Assembly: GCA_041649635.1 (NCBI GenBank)
Contig: JBAZMV010000003.1
Span: 186,001-250,000 of the forward strand
Origin: Dehalococcoidia bacterium
Lineage (GTDB): Bacteria > Chloroflexota > Dehalococcoidia > E44-bin15
DNA length: 64,000 bases
Direction: 5' to 3'
In this document: positions 34,901-48,498 of the stretch, one piece after another
How positions within the stretch are numbered: position 1 is the first letter of the stretch
Layout of the letters: each line of letters opens with the position of its first letter
Made by a program: the position numbers and the translations under genes
The notes under the pieces: model-generated
The model's database searches: none
Told to the model about the DNA's origin: nothing
Seen by the model: only the letters and a program-made list of their open reading frames with translations

Positions 34901-35926
34901 CGGCCGTTGTCGATAAGGGAATCCACGGCCTCCTGGAGCATCCTCTTCTCATTGCGAACGATAATCTCGGGCGCGCCCAGGTCCAGCAGCCTGCGCAGCC
35001 TATTATTGCGGTTGATCGTCCTGCGATAAAGATCATTAAGGTCCGACGTGGCGAACCTGCCGCCGTCGAGCTGCACCATAGGACGCAGGTCCGGAGGAAG
35101 CACGGGAAGAACCGACATGATCATCCATTCCGGCTTATTCCCGCTCCTCCTTAGCGCCTCCACCACCTTGAGCCTCTTTATCGCCTTCTTGCGGCGCTGG
35201 CCGGTGCTGGACTTGGTCTCTTTATAAAGCTCCTCGCTCAATCCGTTCAGATCGAGCGTGGCCAGTATATCCAGGACAGCTTCGGCTCCCATGCCGTTCT
35301 TGAATACGCCCGGATATCTATCGCCAAGTTCGCGGTGTTTATTATCGCCGAGCAGAACCAGTTTCTTGATCTCTTCTACTTCGTCGATCCTGCTGTTTAT
35401 CTCATCCCAGCGTTTCTGCTTCTCTCCGGCTATCTCCGGAGTTGTTTCCTCTGTGGACTCTATAGCTGCTAACTGCTCCCTTAGCCCGGCCAGAGCCTTT
35501 TCCTTGGCCGCTTCGTCCACGCTTGTAATGATATATTGGGAGAAATACAGTACGCGCTCCAGGTTTCGCGGCGAAATGTCCAGAAGCAGGCCCAGCACGC
35601 TGGGCGTGCCTTTGACAAACCATATGTGGCTCACCGGAGCCGCCAGCTCTATGTGACCCATGCGCTCGCGGCGCACCCGGGCCCGGGCTACCTCGACGCC
35701 GCACTTATCGCAGATGATCCCGCGGTAGCGTACTTTTTTGTATTTTCCACAATAGCACTCAAAATCCTTGGTCGGGCCAAATATCCGCTCACAGAAAAGG
35801 CCGTCCCGCTCCGGCTTAAGCGTGCGGTAATTAACGGTCTCGGGCTTGGTTACCTCGCCCCAGGACCAGCTTCTTATCTGCTCCGGCGAAGCCAGAGAAA
35901 TCCTCACTGCGCTAAAATCGTTAACT

Positions 35927-35937
<11 letters not shown>
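31981..35937 (-). CDS. rpoC: RNA polymerase subunit beta'
   Basis: 1318 aa. The start is taken at TTG (35937), or the adjacent GTG (35934), after AAGGGAGAG, giving (M)VLEVNDFSAVRISLASPEQIRSWS as in other bacteria. The frame is open further upstream but inside rpoB. The catalytic loop NADFDGDQMAVH, the N-terminal zinc site CYCGKYKK...CDKCGVE and the second zinc site (CQLRHGVCQKCYG) are present. No large insert is seen. The C-terminal tail is very acidic (AEIEPPEEEPSEED). It overlaps rpoB by about 11 bases. Confidence 0.97.
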
Positions 35938-39703
<3,766 letters not shown>

Positions 39704-39804
39704 AAATCCCCCCTAAAAAAGGCAAAAAATACCCCGTAAAAAATAGAAGCTTTAAATCACGAGGAAATAAAAAAAAGCATCGAGGCCTTCATTCGCAAAT
39801 TGTA

Positions 39805-39833
39805 ATGTTACCAGAAAAGTGCGCCCCTGTCAA
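39805..39833 (-). promoter_or_regulatory. Candidate rpoBC promoter
   Basis: On the minus strand TTGACA (39833-39828) and TAACAT (39810-39805) have a 17-base spacer. The untranslated leader of about 95 bases is A/T-rich with several T-runs. Confidence 0.6.
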
Positions 39834-39917
39834 TACATTTTCGTTCTGCTTTATTATATTACTTGTTGCTAAATTTATCCAGCCCCATTTCCTTAATCCA
39901 AAAAACTCATAATAAAA

Positions 39918-39941
39918 GAGGGCTGGATTTCTCCAGCCCTC
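39918..39941 (-). terminator. Terminator of the DNRLRE surface-protein gene
   Basis: GAGGGCTGGA and TCCAGCCCTC form a 10-bp stem with a 4-base loop. On the minus strand it is followed by TTTTATTAT. It separates the surface-protein gene from rpoB. Confidence 0.88.
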
Positions 39942-39970
39942 CTCGTTTTCATAAAAGAATCTGATTGAAA

Positions 39971-41290
39971 CTACGGCGCCGGATCGTAGTACTGGATTGT
40001 CAACTTGGGTGTATCGGCTCCATTGTCATCAGAATAGAACCCTTTATATCCCTCAAATGTTGTTTCATCGGTATCTCTTAGCGTCAAACCCCGATTTGGC
40101 AGCGAGCCTGATATCCACCCTTGTACCAGGTCATCTATATCCCAATAGATCCAATCGTCCGTATGAATTGCAGGGACTGTAGTCGTCGCAACGACTCCGG
40201 CAACTATAGCGGGTTGGTTGTCCCACGTGATGGTAGTTTCATCCCATGTACCAGTCACGCGATAAACCCCTACAGGACCCTCAGTGGAACCGCCAGCATT
40301 GTCTTCATAAAACAAGCCGAGCTTCGCATCGATTATCACAGCGGATGAAGGTACACTTCCAAGAAGGAATTGAATATACGCTCTGCATTGCGAACCAAGG
40401 GCATTGCCGCTGACGAATATCTCTGCATTGGTACCCCTGTTAGAACTTGGGTCCCCTTCAAATACGTATGCATCCTTACCAGTAAGCGCATCCGGCTGTA
40501 TAGTCACCGATTGTGTGGGAGACCAATCAAGCGCCCAGTTTACATATTCAGTCGCTCCGCCGAATACCGGCACGGACTCCGTGCGCCACTCGTAGTGCGG
40601 ATATACAAGCCTGACAACGTGCGGCCCCTCGTTAAGGTGAGTAGCGACATAAGGCGTTATGCTTCCGGTATCCACACCGTCTATGTACACCGCTGCCCCA
40701 GAGGGAGTGGACTGTATATCAATCGAACCCTGGGAAGGAGTTGGAGCCACCGTCGATGTTGCCGTAGGAGTAGGAGATGCCGTCGATGTTGGCGTGGGTG
40801 TAGGCGTCGGAGCGTTGGCAACAACGATCGCTACGCTGTCTTGATCGGTTCCGCCGTTGCCATCATCGACAGTAACCGTTACGGTAAACGTTCCTTCTAC
40901 ATTCGGCGCAATCCATGTCCGCGTAGTGCCTGAACCCTGTAATTCTCCCCCTGTATATTCCCAGTCATAGTCCAATGTATCACCATCCGGATCACTCGCT
41001 ACGCACGTTATAGTCGATGAGTGACCTGTAGTTACACTGGATGGATTTGCTGTCAAACTTGTGATCGTCGGGGCCTGGTTCTCCCCACCACCGCTCATAG
41101 CCATCACCACCCCGACCGCAATTCCGGCTATAACAGCTATGACAACGATAACGATAACCGCCACAGCCCAGCCGGGAACGCCTCCGCCCTTCTTAGGCGG
41201 CTTCTGCTTCGCTTTAGCACCCTTAGGTTCAACAGGTTCCTTAGGCGGCTCCTGCCCGCCCTCAGGTACTTTCCCTTCATCCGTAGCCAT
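39971..41290 (-). CDS. Membrane-anchored surface protein: Ig/PKD-like, PEGA and DNRLRE domains
   Basis: 439 aa. A cytoplasmic Lys/Pro-rich head (1-40) and one transmembrane helix (about 41-66) lead to an Ig/PKD-like domain (about 72-157: APTITSLTANPSSVTTGHSSTITC...VTVDDGNGGTDQDSVAIVV). A Pro/Thr linker is followed by a PEGA domain (about 192-260, GSIDIQSTPSGAAVYIDGVDTG) and a C-terminal DNRLRE-like beta domain (about 262-437). The type II orientation displays the domains outside the cell. The substrate is unknown; the domains suggest carbohydrate or matrix contact. It has its own promoter and terminator. Confidence 0.85.
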   Translation of the reverse strand: MATDEGKVPEGGQEPPKEPVEPKGAKAKQKPPKKGGGVPGWAVAVIVIVVIAVIAGIAVGVVMAMSGGGENQAPTITSLTANPSSVTTGHSSTITCVASDPDGDTLDYDWEYTGGELQGSGTTRTWIAPNVEGTFTVTVTVDDGNGGTDQDSVAIVVANAPTPTPTPTSTASPTPTATSTVAPTPSQGSIDIQSTPSGAAVYIDGVDTGSITPYVATHLNEGPHVVRLVYPHYEWRTESVPVFGGATEYVNWALDWSPTQSVTIQPDALTGKDAYVFEGDPSSNRGTNAEIFVSGNALGSQCRAYIQFLLGSVPSSAVIIDAKLGLFYEDNAGGSTEGPVGVYRVTGTWDETTITWDNQPAIVAGVVATTTVPAIHTDDWIYWDIDDLVQGWISGSLPNRGLTLRDTDETTFEGYKGFYSDDNGADTPKLTIQYYDPAP

Positions 41291-41322
41291 AACAGCACCT
41301 CCTGCCTTTTTGTGATACGCCG

Positions 41323-41351
41323 ATTATCCTTTTAAGTAAAGGAATTGTCAA
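41323..41351 (-). promoter_or_regulatory. Candidate promoter of the surface-protein gene
   Basis: Minus-strand TTGACA (41351-41346) and GATAAT (41328-41323), 17-base spacer. The -35 overlaps the last codons of the upstream FAD-protein gene. Confidence 0.7.
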
Positions 41352-42751
41352 GCCGACTTAACCTTAGCCCCCGCCCGCCGCAGCACCTCCCGCGCCGCCA
41401 CCACCCCGGAGGCGGAGGCCTGCACCAGCCCCCTGCTGACCCCGGCCCCGTCCCCCACGGCGAACATGTTGCATATCTCGCTCTCAAGGCTGTCGCTTAG
41501 TAGTAGGCGCGACGAATAGAACTTGACCTCGATGCCATAGAGCAGCGTGTGGCGCGACGCGATGCCCGGCGCCAGCTTGTCCATCGCCTGCAGCATCTCG
41601 ATGACGTCCTTTAAATGACGATATGGGAGAGCGAAGCTCAAATCGCCCGGCACCGCGCTCTTCAGCGTCGGCACAACGTTGCCCCTCTCTATACGATCCT
41701 TTGTCGAGCGCCTGCCCTCAAGCAGGTCGCCCAGGCGCTGGACGATGACGCCGCCGCTCAGCAGGTTGGCCAGCCGCGCCAGGTAGCGTCCGTAGGCGAT
41801 GGTATCACGGAAGGGCTCAGTGAAGGTGGTGCTCACCAGTATGGCGAAGTTGGTGTTGTTGGTCTTGCGCTCGGCGTAGCTGTGGCCGTTGACCGTGGTC
41901 ACGGGGTCCGCGCCGCCCGTGGTCTCCATGGTCACCTCTCCGGCAGGACACATGCAGAACGTCCGCACCCTGTCGTCGAACGACTGGGAGTAGTATTCCA
42001 GCTTGCATTCATACATGACGTCGGTGATATCTTTGAGCACGGCCTCGGGAACTTCGACGCGAACTCCGACATCTATGGGATTTATCTCGAGCGTGAGCTT
42101 CAGCCGTTGCGCCTCATGGCCCAGCCAGTCCGCCCCTTCGCGTCCCGGAGCGACTATCAGATAGCTGCACCCGATGCGCTCGCCGTCCTCGGTTTCCACA
42201 CCTGCGATATTGCCGCCATCCGTTATCAGCGACCGCACCGCAGTGTTGAGCCTTATTTCGACTTTCTTCGATACGTGATCGCGCATGCGGCACAGGACGA
42301 CGCGGGCATGCTCGGTCCCCATGTGGCGCACCACCATGGGAATCAGCCTCAGGTCGGCCAGTGTGGCCCGCTCCCTTATCTCCTCGACCTTATCTCCTAT
42401 GCCGTAGAGCCTGTCGGAGCGCCCGAACCTGGAGTAGCTGCTGTCGACATATTTGACAAGCTCCTCGGTTTTCGCCGTGCCGATATAGTCTTTCAAACGT
42501 CCGCCGACCTCGGTCGACAGTGTGAGCTTGCCGTCGCTGAACGCTCCGGCGCCGCCCCAGCCGCTGACCAGGTTGCACGGCGAGCAGCGGCGGCATCCGT
42601 CATCCCCCTTGAGACCGGGGCAGACGCGGTGCTCAATATCCTTGCCTTTATCTAAAAGCAGCACCTTCAAGTCTTGCGCCTGGCTCAGCTCGATAGCCGC
42701 CGAGATGCCCGCGGGCCCGCTGCCGACAATTATGACATCGTATTTCTTCAT
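41348..42751 (-). CDS. FAD-dependent oxidoreductase
   Basis: 467 aa from the ATG at 42751. A promoter whose -10 lies at 42769-42774 excludes the longer in-frame TTG start. The FAD-binding Rossmann motif DVIIVGSGPAGISAAIEL is at the N-terminus. A Cys cluster CPGLKGDDGCRRCSPC (about 44-60) and SGWGGAGAFSDGKL follow, as in a family of uncharacterised FAD-dependent dehydrogenases. The C-terminal part has MFAVGDGAGVSRGLVQASASG. It acts in the cytoplasm; the substrate is unknown. It is the most distal gene of a leftward run with radical SAM and acyl-CoA genes, but has its own promoter. Confidence 0.85.
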   Translation of the reverse strand: MKKYDVIIVGSGPAGISAAIELSQAQDLKVLLLDKGKDIEHRVCPGLKGDDGCRRCSPCNLVSGWGGAGAFSDGKLTLSTEVGGRLKDYIGTAKTEELVKYVDSSYSRFGRSDRLYGIGDKVEEIRERATLADLRLIPMVVRHMGTEHARVVLCRMRDHVSKKVEIRLNTAVRSLITDGGNIAGVETEDGERIGCSYLIVAPGREGADWLGHEAQRLKLTLEINPIDVGVRVEVPEAVLKDITDVMYECKLEYYSQSFDDRVRTFCMCPAGEVTMETTGGADPVTTVNGHSYAERKTNNTNFAILVSTTFTEPFRDTIAYGRYLARLANLLSGGVIVQRLGDLLEGRRSTKDRIERGNVVPTLKSAVPGDLSFALPYRHLKDVIEMLQAMDKLAPGIASRHTLLYGIEVKFYSSRLLLSDSLESEICNMFAVGDGAGVSRGLVQASASGVVAAREVLRRAGAKVKSA

Positions 42752-42768
42752 TCCAATCACCAACGGCA

Positions 42769-42797
42769 ATTCTACATAACGATGAGGGGATTGTCAA
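42769..42797 (-). promoter_or_regulatory. Promoter of the FAD oxidoreductase
   Basis: Minus-strand TTGACA (42797-42792) and TAGAAT (42774-42769), 17-base spacer. The predicted start of transcription is about a dozen bases before the ATG. Confidence 0.7.
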
Positions 42798-42830
42798 AAA
42801 AGCCGGCAAACCCTTTACTTCACATCGACC

Positions 42831-42978
42831 GAAAAAGAGGTGCCCCGATATATCGGGGCCGGGGTTTTAGGGGTGTCCCGTATTCCGTAGGGACAGGGCT
42901 TGCCCTGCCCGACAAACAGGGCGCAGCAAGCAGCGCCCCTACGCGACGACCAACGTATGGGGGATAGCAGGGGGTTGA
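42831..42978. repeat. Dispersed palindromic repeat, family A copy 3
   Basis: GAAAAAGAGGTGCCCCGATATATCGGGG, then CCGGGGTTTTAGGGGTGTCCCG, a GGGCAGGGC-type insert, and CGTATGGGGGATAGCAGGGGGTTGA. It ends at the stop codon of the radical SAM gene. Confidence 0.75.
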
Positions 42979-44415
42979 CTAACCCTTCTCCCCCAGCCGC
43001 CTCAATATATCCCAGAACGCCCCCCTGTAGCCATCGCGGATAGCGTCGACGAGAACGGTATTGGCATTGTAGTTATAGTTACTGTTTGAAGCGTCCCCCG
43101 CCATAAATAGAAAGCGCTCATCCCCGCCGATAAGCCCCTCCAGATAGCTCGACGCGTCCTCCCCCAGCTCGGACGACAGGTAGAACACGGGCGCCAGGAA
43201 TGCCTCATCTCGCTCACCCTGCAAATTGGGATTAGTTTCGACGGGGCCTTCTTGCAGGATCATCTTCGCCAGCCTCGTCCCGGGGTAAACCCGCACGCCC
43301 AGGCTGGCGCCCACGCGCTGCGGCGACATGCGCTTCATGGTCTCGACGGTTTCTTTCAGCGACTCGCGGGTCTCGCCGGGGCCGCCCAGCAGCAGGTCAT
43401 ACATGAAGACAAGCCCCGAGCGGCGGCAGATTTCCGCAGTCCGAACCACGTCCTCGGCTGAGTAATCGCGGCCGAGCGTCTTCAGGATGCGGTCGCTGGC
43501 GCTGTCCGCGCCGAAGTTGATGCCGGCGCAACCCGACTGCAGGAACAGGCTCGCAAGCTCCTCATCGAACGGTATCGGGCTGCAGTAGGCGTACCAGCGC
43601 AACTTCGAGCCCAGGTCCCTGTCAATGATCTCGCGGCAGATGGAGCGGGCATGCATATAGGGATAGTTGAACTCGCTGTCGCAGATATGGATGTGCTCGA
43701 TACCATTGGCCAACAGCGATTCCATCTCATCGACAACGCTGGAGGGCGAACGCATGCGGAGGTTGATACCTTTGCCCAGCGGATCGGCGCAGTAGATGCA
43801 CTTCTTGGGACAGCCGCGCTTGGTCTCCACGCCGCCCATGCCGCCTTCCCTGTAATAGCGGCGATTGTCGATGGTGTCCCGCCGCGGCGTCGGCATTTCA
43901 TCCAGGTCGATGTAATCCGCTTTGTTGCGATGGAAGCCATTCTCGCCGCGATACACCAGCCCCGGCACATCGAGGTAATCCCCACCATTGATAATTCGAT
44001 CGACAACTAGCGGCAGGGCCCGCTCCCCCTCTCCCCATACTCCTAAATCCACCCCGCAGAAGTCCAGGATGGCCTCCGGCGCCACCGAGAAGCCGGAGCC
44101 GCCGAGTACTATGGGAGCGTCAGTACACTCATGGATACATGCGGCGAGACTCTTTATCTTTGGTAAGAAGAAGTCGCGTGTGACGAATGTCGTGTCGTCG
44201 GTATTGCGCAGGGTTATGGCTGCAACAGACGGGCTGTTCGACGCAAAGTAGCGGCGGATATCGGAGGCGATATCGCTGGAAAAGCACAGGTCGAGCAGGT
44301 CGACGCGATAGCTGGAATCATTCAGCGACGAGGCCAGGTAATCGAGGGCGATTGGCGCCACGGGGGGCTGCATCTGATTGGGGTTTATCAGGAGAACACT
44401 GTTATGAGGTGCCAC
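42979..44415 (-). CDS. B12-binding-domain radical SAM protein
   Basis: 478 aa. The N-terminal 150 residues form a B12-binding-like Rossmann domain (SVLLINPNQMQPPVAPIALDYLASSL, IVLGGSGFSVAPEAIL). A radical SAM domain follows with the cluster motif RGCPKKCIYC and GADSASDRILKTLGR. It resembles class B methylases and cyclases that use cobalamin. The substrate cannot be told. Six bases separate it from the acyl-CoA synthetase gene upstream, so the two are probably co-transcribed. The DxHxxG cobalamin motif is not evident, so the cobalamin may bind base-on or not at all. Confidence 0.85.
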   Translation of the reverse strand: MAPHNSVLLINPNQMQPPVAPIALDYLASSLNDSSYRVDLLDLCFSSDIASDIRRYFASNSPSVAAITLRNTDDTTFVTRDFFLPKIKSLAACIHECTDAPIVLGGSGFSVAPEAILDFCGVDLGVWGEGERALPLVVDRIINGGDYLDVPGLVYRGENGFHRNKADYIDLDEMPTPRRDTIDNRRYYREGGMGGVETKRGCPKKCIYCADPLGKGINLRMRSPSSVVDEMESLLANGIEHIHICDSEFNYPYMHARSICREIIDRDLGSKLRWYAYCSPIPFDEELASLFLQSGCAGINFGADSASDRILKTLGRDYSAEDVVRTAEICRRSGLVFMYDLLLGGPGETRESLKETVETMKRMSPQRVGASLGVRVYPGTRLAKMILQEGPVETNPNLQGERDEAFLAPVFYLSSELGEDASSYLEGLIGGDERFLFMAGDASNSNYNYNANTVLVDAIRDGYRGAFWDILRRLGEKG

Positions 44416-44421
44416 TGCATC

Positions 44422-45909
44422 CTATTTCCGGGCGACGGCGGCGGATATTAATTCTTCGAATTGTCCCGCATCCACCGGTGACCGCTGAGCTTTGACCGCG
44501 GATTTTCGCCTGTGATTATCGTTTACGGGAAGGACGGTATCCTCGGAGAGGTAACGGCGGTACTGCACCATCTTGCTCACCATAAGGGCCGCCCTGCGCC
44601 CGGCCTGGTAAACGGCCAGCCCTTGAATCGGCTTTACCTCCTCCATCCGTACCTTCATGGCCAGATTGGATATCAGCACTATCGGCTTATCGAAGCCCTT
44701 GAGCGCCTCAACCTCTGCGCGCACATAATCCGCGCTGGAGCCGCCCACGGCCTTGAATATCACGTCGATGTTTTCATCTTCAACCAGCGCCTCGATAGCC
44801 CTGGCGCTGACCTTTATATCGAACGATGACGCCATCCCGATATCGACGGGGTTGTCCACGCACGTCCCCACCGACGGCACGACCTTCTTCAGCCTCCGCC
44901 GGGTTGAATCCGACAGCCTGGCCACCGACAGCCCGTATTCCGTGCAGGCGTCGGCGATGGCCACCCCTATGCCGCCCGTGGAGGAGATGATGCCCACCCT
45001 GTTGCTGCGGGGCAGGGGCAGGTAGCTGAATGCCTGGAGGCAGTCCAGCATCTCGTCCTCGCTGTCCACCTTTATCATGCCGGTCTGCTTGAACACCGCG
45101 CCCCATACTTGAGGCGATCCTGCAAGAGCCCCGGTATGCGAGGCCGCGGAACGCGAGCCGACTTCGCTGGCGCCGCTCTTCCAGAGTATCACGGGCTTCC
45201 GTTCCGAGACGCGCCTGGCCGTATCGAAGAAGCGCCGACCATCGGAAACGCCCTCCACGTAGCCGACGACAACATCTGTCCTCGCGTCCTGCCCAAAGTA
45301 CTCCAAAAAGTCGGCGGCATTCAGGTCGCACTCGTTGCCGTAGCTCACCGACTTGTTGAAATTTATGCCCAGTCCAGATGCCGCGATGGGGAAGGAAACG
45401 CTCATCGAGCCGCTGTGCGAGAACATGCCCGCCGAGCCGCTCTTTTTAGGCATGATGCCGGCGAAGTTGGTTAGTCCGCTATCGGGACAGAATATGCCGA
45501 CGCAATTGGGGCCTATGATCCTTGAGCCGCCGGCGCGCGCGATCCTCGTTATCTCTTTCTGGAGTTTCATGCCCTCTGCGCCGCTCTCGCCGAAGCCTGA
45601 AGTGCAGATGACGATGCCCTTGATTCCTTTCGCCGCGCAGTCGCGCACCACGCCGGCCACCGTGTCACGCGGGGAGAAGACGATGGCCAGGTCAACATCG
45701 AATGGTATGGCGCATGCCGAGTGATAGACCTTGACGCCGTCGATCCTGGTCTCCGTAGGATGCACCACGCATATCCTGCTCTTGTCGAAACCGTGCTGGA
45801 TAAAGCCGCTGAGGAAGAAATATCCCAGATTGCCGGGCCTGTTTGACGCGCCTATTATCGCTATGCCGCGCGGGTTGAATATCCGGTCCAGCTCCGCGAT
45901 AACATCCAT
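44422..45909 (-). CDS. NDP-forming acyl-CoA synthetase, alpha-type
   Basis: 495 aa. The CoA-binding domain (about 1-130: GIAIIGASNRPGNLGY, IIGPNCVG at 131-138) is followed by succinyl-CoA ligase-like domains containing the phospho-histidine motif SAASHTGAL (His258). The ATP-grasp beta domain is absent, so it needs a separate partner to make acyl-CoA from acid plus NTP or the reverse. The last 45 residues (RRKSAVKAQRSPV...) are an extra basic tail. Paralogous to the next gene upstream. Confidence 0.88.
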   Translation of the reverse strand: MDVIAELDRIFNPRGIAIIGASNRPGNLGYFFLSGFIQHGFDKSRICVVHPTETRIDGVKVYHSACAIPFDVDLAIVFSPRDTVAGVVRDCAAKGIKGIVICTSGFGESGAEGMKLQKEITRIARAGGSRIIGPNCVGIFCPDSGLTNFAGIMPKKSGSAGMFSHSGSMSVSFPIAASGLGINFNKSVSYGNECDLNAADFLEYFGQDARTDVVVGYVEGVSDGRRFFDTARRVSERKPVILWKSGASEVGSRSAASHTGALAGSPQVWGAVFKQTGMIKVDSEDEMLDCLQAFSYLPLPRSNRVGIISSTGGIGVAIADACTEYGLSVARLSDSTRRRLKKVVPSVGTCVDNPVDIGMASSFDIKVSARAIEALVEDENIDVIFKAVGGSSADYVRAEVEALKGFDKPIVLISNLAMKVRMEEVKPIQGLAVYQAGRRAALMVSKMVQYRRYLSEDTVLPVNDNHRRKSAVKAQRSPVDAGQFEELISAAVARK

Positions 45910-46052
45910 AACGCCTCCTTCCCCGAAGTGTCCTGGATTAAAAACAAATGATAGCAGAATTCAAGAAAAATGCAAATCCTTCGGCCACCTACGATGTAAG
46001 ATTGTGTAAAAAGGTGGCTCTGACGTCGATCCCACTTATTACGTGTCCGACT

Positions 46053-47426
46053 TCACTTGCCTAAACGATAGCGTTCATATTCCAGCATCTTGCTCATGAC
46101 CTGGGCCGCCCTGCGCCCGGTGCTGAATATGGCCACACCCTTAACCGGCTTTAGTTCTTTCATCAATGCCATCATGGCGCGGCTGAATATGTAAACCATA
46201 GGCTTATCGAATCCTTTAAGCGCCTCGAACTCCTTGTTCACCAGCTCCAGGTTCGATGTGCCCACGGTCTTGATTATCATGTCCACGCCCTCATCCTCCG
46301 CCAGCGCCTTGACCGTATCGATGCCCATCTGCAAATCGAAGGACGACATCATGCCGAGATCAACCGGATTATCGAGGCAGGTGCCCACGGACGGTACGAT
46401 GGCCCGCAAGCGATGGCACGTTGCCTGCGACAGCTTCGCCAGCTCGAGCCCGTAGTCGGCGCAGGCGTCGGCGAGGGCCACCCCCAGCCCGCCCGTAGCC
46501 GAGACGACGGCCACGCGGTTGCCGCGGGGCCGCGGCAGGTAGTAGAACGCCTGGAGGTAATCTATCATATCGTCCTCGCAGTCGACCCTTACGATGCCCG
46601 CCTGCTTGCACACGGCATCCCAGACCTGGGATTTGATAGCCAGCGCGCCGGTATGAGAGGCCGCCGAGCGTGAGCCGAAATCGCTCATACCGCCCTTCCA
46701 CAGCAGGATGGGCTTTGTTTTCGAGACCTCCCTGGCAGCACTTAGGAAGCGGCGTCCATCCTTTACGCCTTCAAGATAGCCAATAACGATGCCCGTATTC
46801 GGGTCGCGCCCGAAGTACTCCAGGAAATCGGCGGCGTTCAGGTCGCACTCGTTGCCGCAGCTTATAACCTTGCTGCAATGCATCCCCATCACGGAAGCGG
46901 TTATCGGTATGGACACCGTCATCGAGCCGCTGTGTGAGAACATGCCCACGGGCCCGCTCTCCTGCGGCATCCAGCCGGCAAAGTTGATGAGCTTGCTCTC
47001 CGGGCAGTAGACGCCCACGCAGTTGGGGCCTATGACCCGGGCGCCGCCTTCGCGCGCGATCGCCGCGATCTCCTCCTGCAGCTTTAAGCCGTCCGCACCG
47101 TTCTCGGCGAACCCGGAGGTGCAGATGATTATGCCTTTTACCCCCTTGGCGACGCAGTCCTTAACGACGCCCTTGACGGAGTCGCGCGGGGAAAAAACTA
47201 AAGCCAGCTCGACGTTGTGGGGTATGGTCTGTACGGAATGATAGGCCGCGACGCCGGCGACCTCTTTCTCCCTGGGATGCACCGCATATAATTGATTACG
47301 GTCGAAGCCCTGCTGCAGGAAGCCGCCGAGGAAGAATCCGCCCAGATTGCCCGGACGGTTGGAGGCACCGATGATGGCCACGCCGCGGGGATGGAAAATC
47401 CGCTCCAGTTCAGAGTAAAGGTCCAT
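46053..47426 (-). CDS. NDP-forming acyl-CoA synthetase, alpha-type (paralogue)
   Basis: 457 aa with the same layout as the neighbouring paralogue: GVAIIGASNRPGNLGG, VIGPNCVGVY, the SAASHTGAL phospho-histidine motif and no ATP-grasp domain. It lacks the basic C-terminal tail. It starts 31 bases after the meaB stop, so meaB and this gene form one transcript. The pair suggests either two substrate ranges or a heteromeric enzyme; no beta subunit gene is in the window. Confidence 0.88.
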   Translation of the reverse strand: MDLYSELERIFHPRGVAIIGASNRPGNLGGFFLGGFLQQGFDRNQLYAVHPREKEVAGVAAYHSVQTIPHNVELALVFSPRDSVKGVVKDCVAKGVKGIIICTSGFAENGADGLKLQEEIAAIAREGGARVIGPNCVGVYCPESKLINFAGWMPQESGPVGMFSHSGSMTVSIPITASVMGMHCSKVISCGNECDLNAADFLEYFGRDPNTGIVIGYLEGVKDGRRFLSAAREVSKTKPILLWKGGMSDFGSRSAASHTGALAIKSQVWDAVCKQAGIVRVDCEDDMIDYLQAFYYLPRPRGNRVAVVSATGGLGVALADACADYGLELAKLSQATCHRLRAIVPSVGTCLDNPVDLGMMSSFDLQMGIDTVKALAEDEGVDMIIKTVGTSNLELVNKEFEALKGFDKPMVYIFSRAMMALMKELKPVKGVAIFSTGRRAAQVMSKMLEYERYRLGK

Positions 47427-47457
47427 AATGAAAGCCGACCCGGGGATCCCTCTCGAC

Positions 47458-48444
47458 TCAGCCCTTCTTCTCGGTCACGGCGCGCCACGTGTTAAGCAGC
47501 GTCTTGCTGTCCAGAAGCTCGTCGGTCGCTGTATAGGGGTCTATGTTCCCCTTCATCACCTTGTCCAGGGCCGAGGTGAGGGACTTATCTTTGCGGATCA
47601 GCGCCAGTATCCTTTCGCTAATGGTTCGCTCCACTACCTCTAGGAACTCTGCCTTGCGCTGGGCCTGTCGCCGCACAGCCATCTGGCCGCTATCCTCCAG
47701 CGCCTGGTGGTGATTTTTTATCTGAGCGTAAAGTTCATCGATACCGACATCGTTGACCGCCTGGGTGGTCAGCACCGGAACCTCCCACCACTCATGCTTG
47801 GGGTTCAGCCGCAGCATCTGCCGCAGGTCGTCGGCGATTGTCTCAGCGCCCTCGCGATCCGCCTTGTTGACTACGAATATATCGGCGATCTCGAGGATGC
47901 CAGCCTTCATCGCCTGTATCGCGTCCCCGCCTTCGGGGACAAGAACCACGATCACGGTATCGGCCGCGTCCATGATATCCAGCTCGGTCTGCCCCACGCC
48001 TACGGTCTCAACCAGCACAAAGTTCTTGCCAAAGGCATCCATCAGCTTGGCGACCTCTTTAGTGGTCGGCGATAAGCCGCCGCGGCTTTCCCTTGTGGCC
48101 ATGCTGCGGATGAATACCTCTTTATCCAGATAGTGCTGCTGCATCCTTATGCGGTCGCCGAGCACCGCGCCTCCCGAGAAGGGGCTTGAGGGATCGCAGG
48201 CGATGATGCCCACGGATTTATCATCGGCCCGCATCTTGGTGGTGATGCGGTCGACGAGGCTGCTTTTACCGCCCCCCGGCGGGCCCGTTACACCGACGAC
48301 ATAGGATTTGCCAAGCTTGGGATATATCTTAGACATTATTAACGGTACTTCAGGCGATTCTCTCTCGACGAGAGTTATCAAACGCGCAAGGGCCTGCTCT
48401 TTGCCGTCAAGCATGCCCTTAACCAAGTCATTAATCTCTGCCAT
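47458..48444 (-). CDS. meaB: MeaB/ArgK-type G3E GTPase
   Basis: 328 aa chaperone GTPase that protects and reloads adenosylcobalamin-dependent acyl-CoA mutases. P-loop GPPGGGKSSL (54-63), Walker-type DPSSPFSGGAVLGDRIRM and VETVGVGQTELDI are typical, as is NKADREGAE. No mutase gene is adjacent. Its place next to acyl-CoA synthetases and a B12-type radical SAM gene supports a cobalamin/acyl-CoA context. Confidence 0.93.
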   Translation of the reverse strand: MAEINDLVKGMLDGKEQALARLITLVERESPEVPLIMSKIYPKLGKSYVVGVTGPPGGGKSSLVDRITTKMRADDKSVGIIACDPSSPFSGGAVLGDRIRMQQHYLDKEVFIRSMATRESRGGLSPTTKEVAKLMDAFGKNFVLVETVGVGQTELDIMDAADTVIVVLVPEGGDAIQAMKAGILEIADIFVVNKADREGAETIADDLRQMLRLNPKHEWWEVPVLTTQAVNDVGIDELYAQIKNHHQALEDSGQMAVRRQAQRKAEFLEVVERTISERILALIRKDKSLTSALDKVMKGNIDPYTATDELLDSKTLLNTWRAVTEKKG

Positions 48445-48498
48445 TTACACTAATCCTCTAAATATTTTCTCGCCAAATTTTTGACAACCCGACTTCAA

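Noticed and set aside
41615..42655. Long open frame (346 codons) on the + strand
   Set aside because: It is antisense to the FAD oxidoreductase, which has clear motifs, a promoter and a start. The + strand frame has no ribosome site and no recognisable domain.
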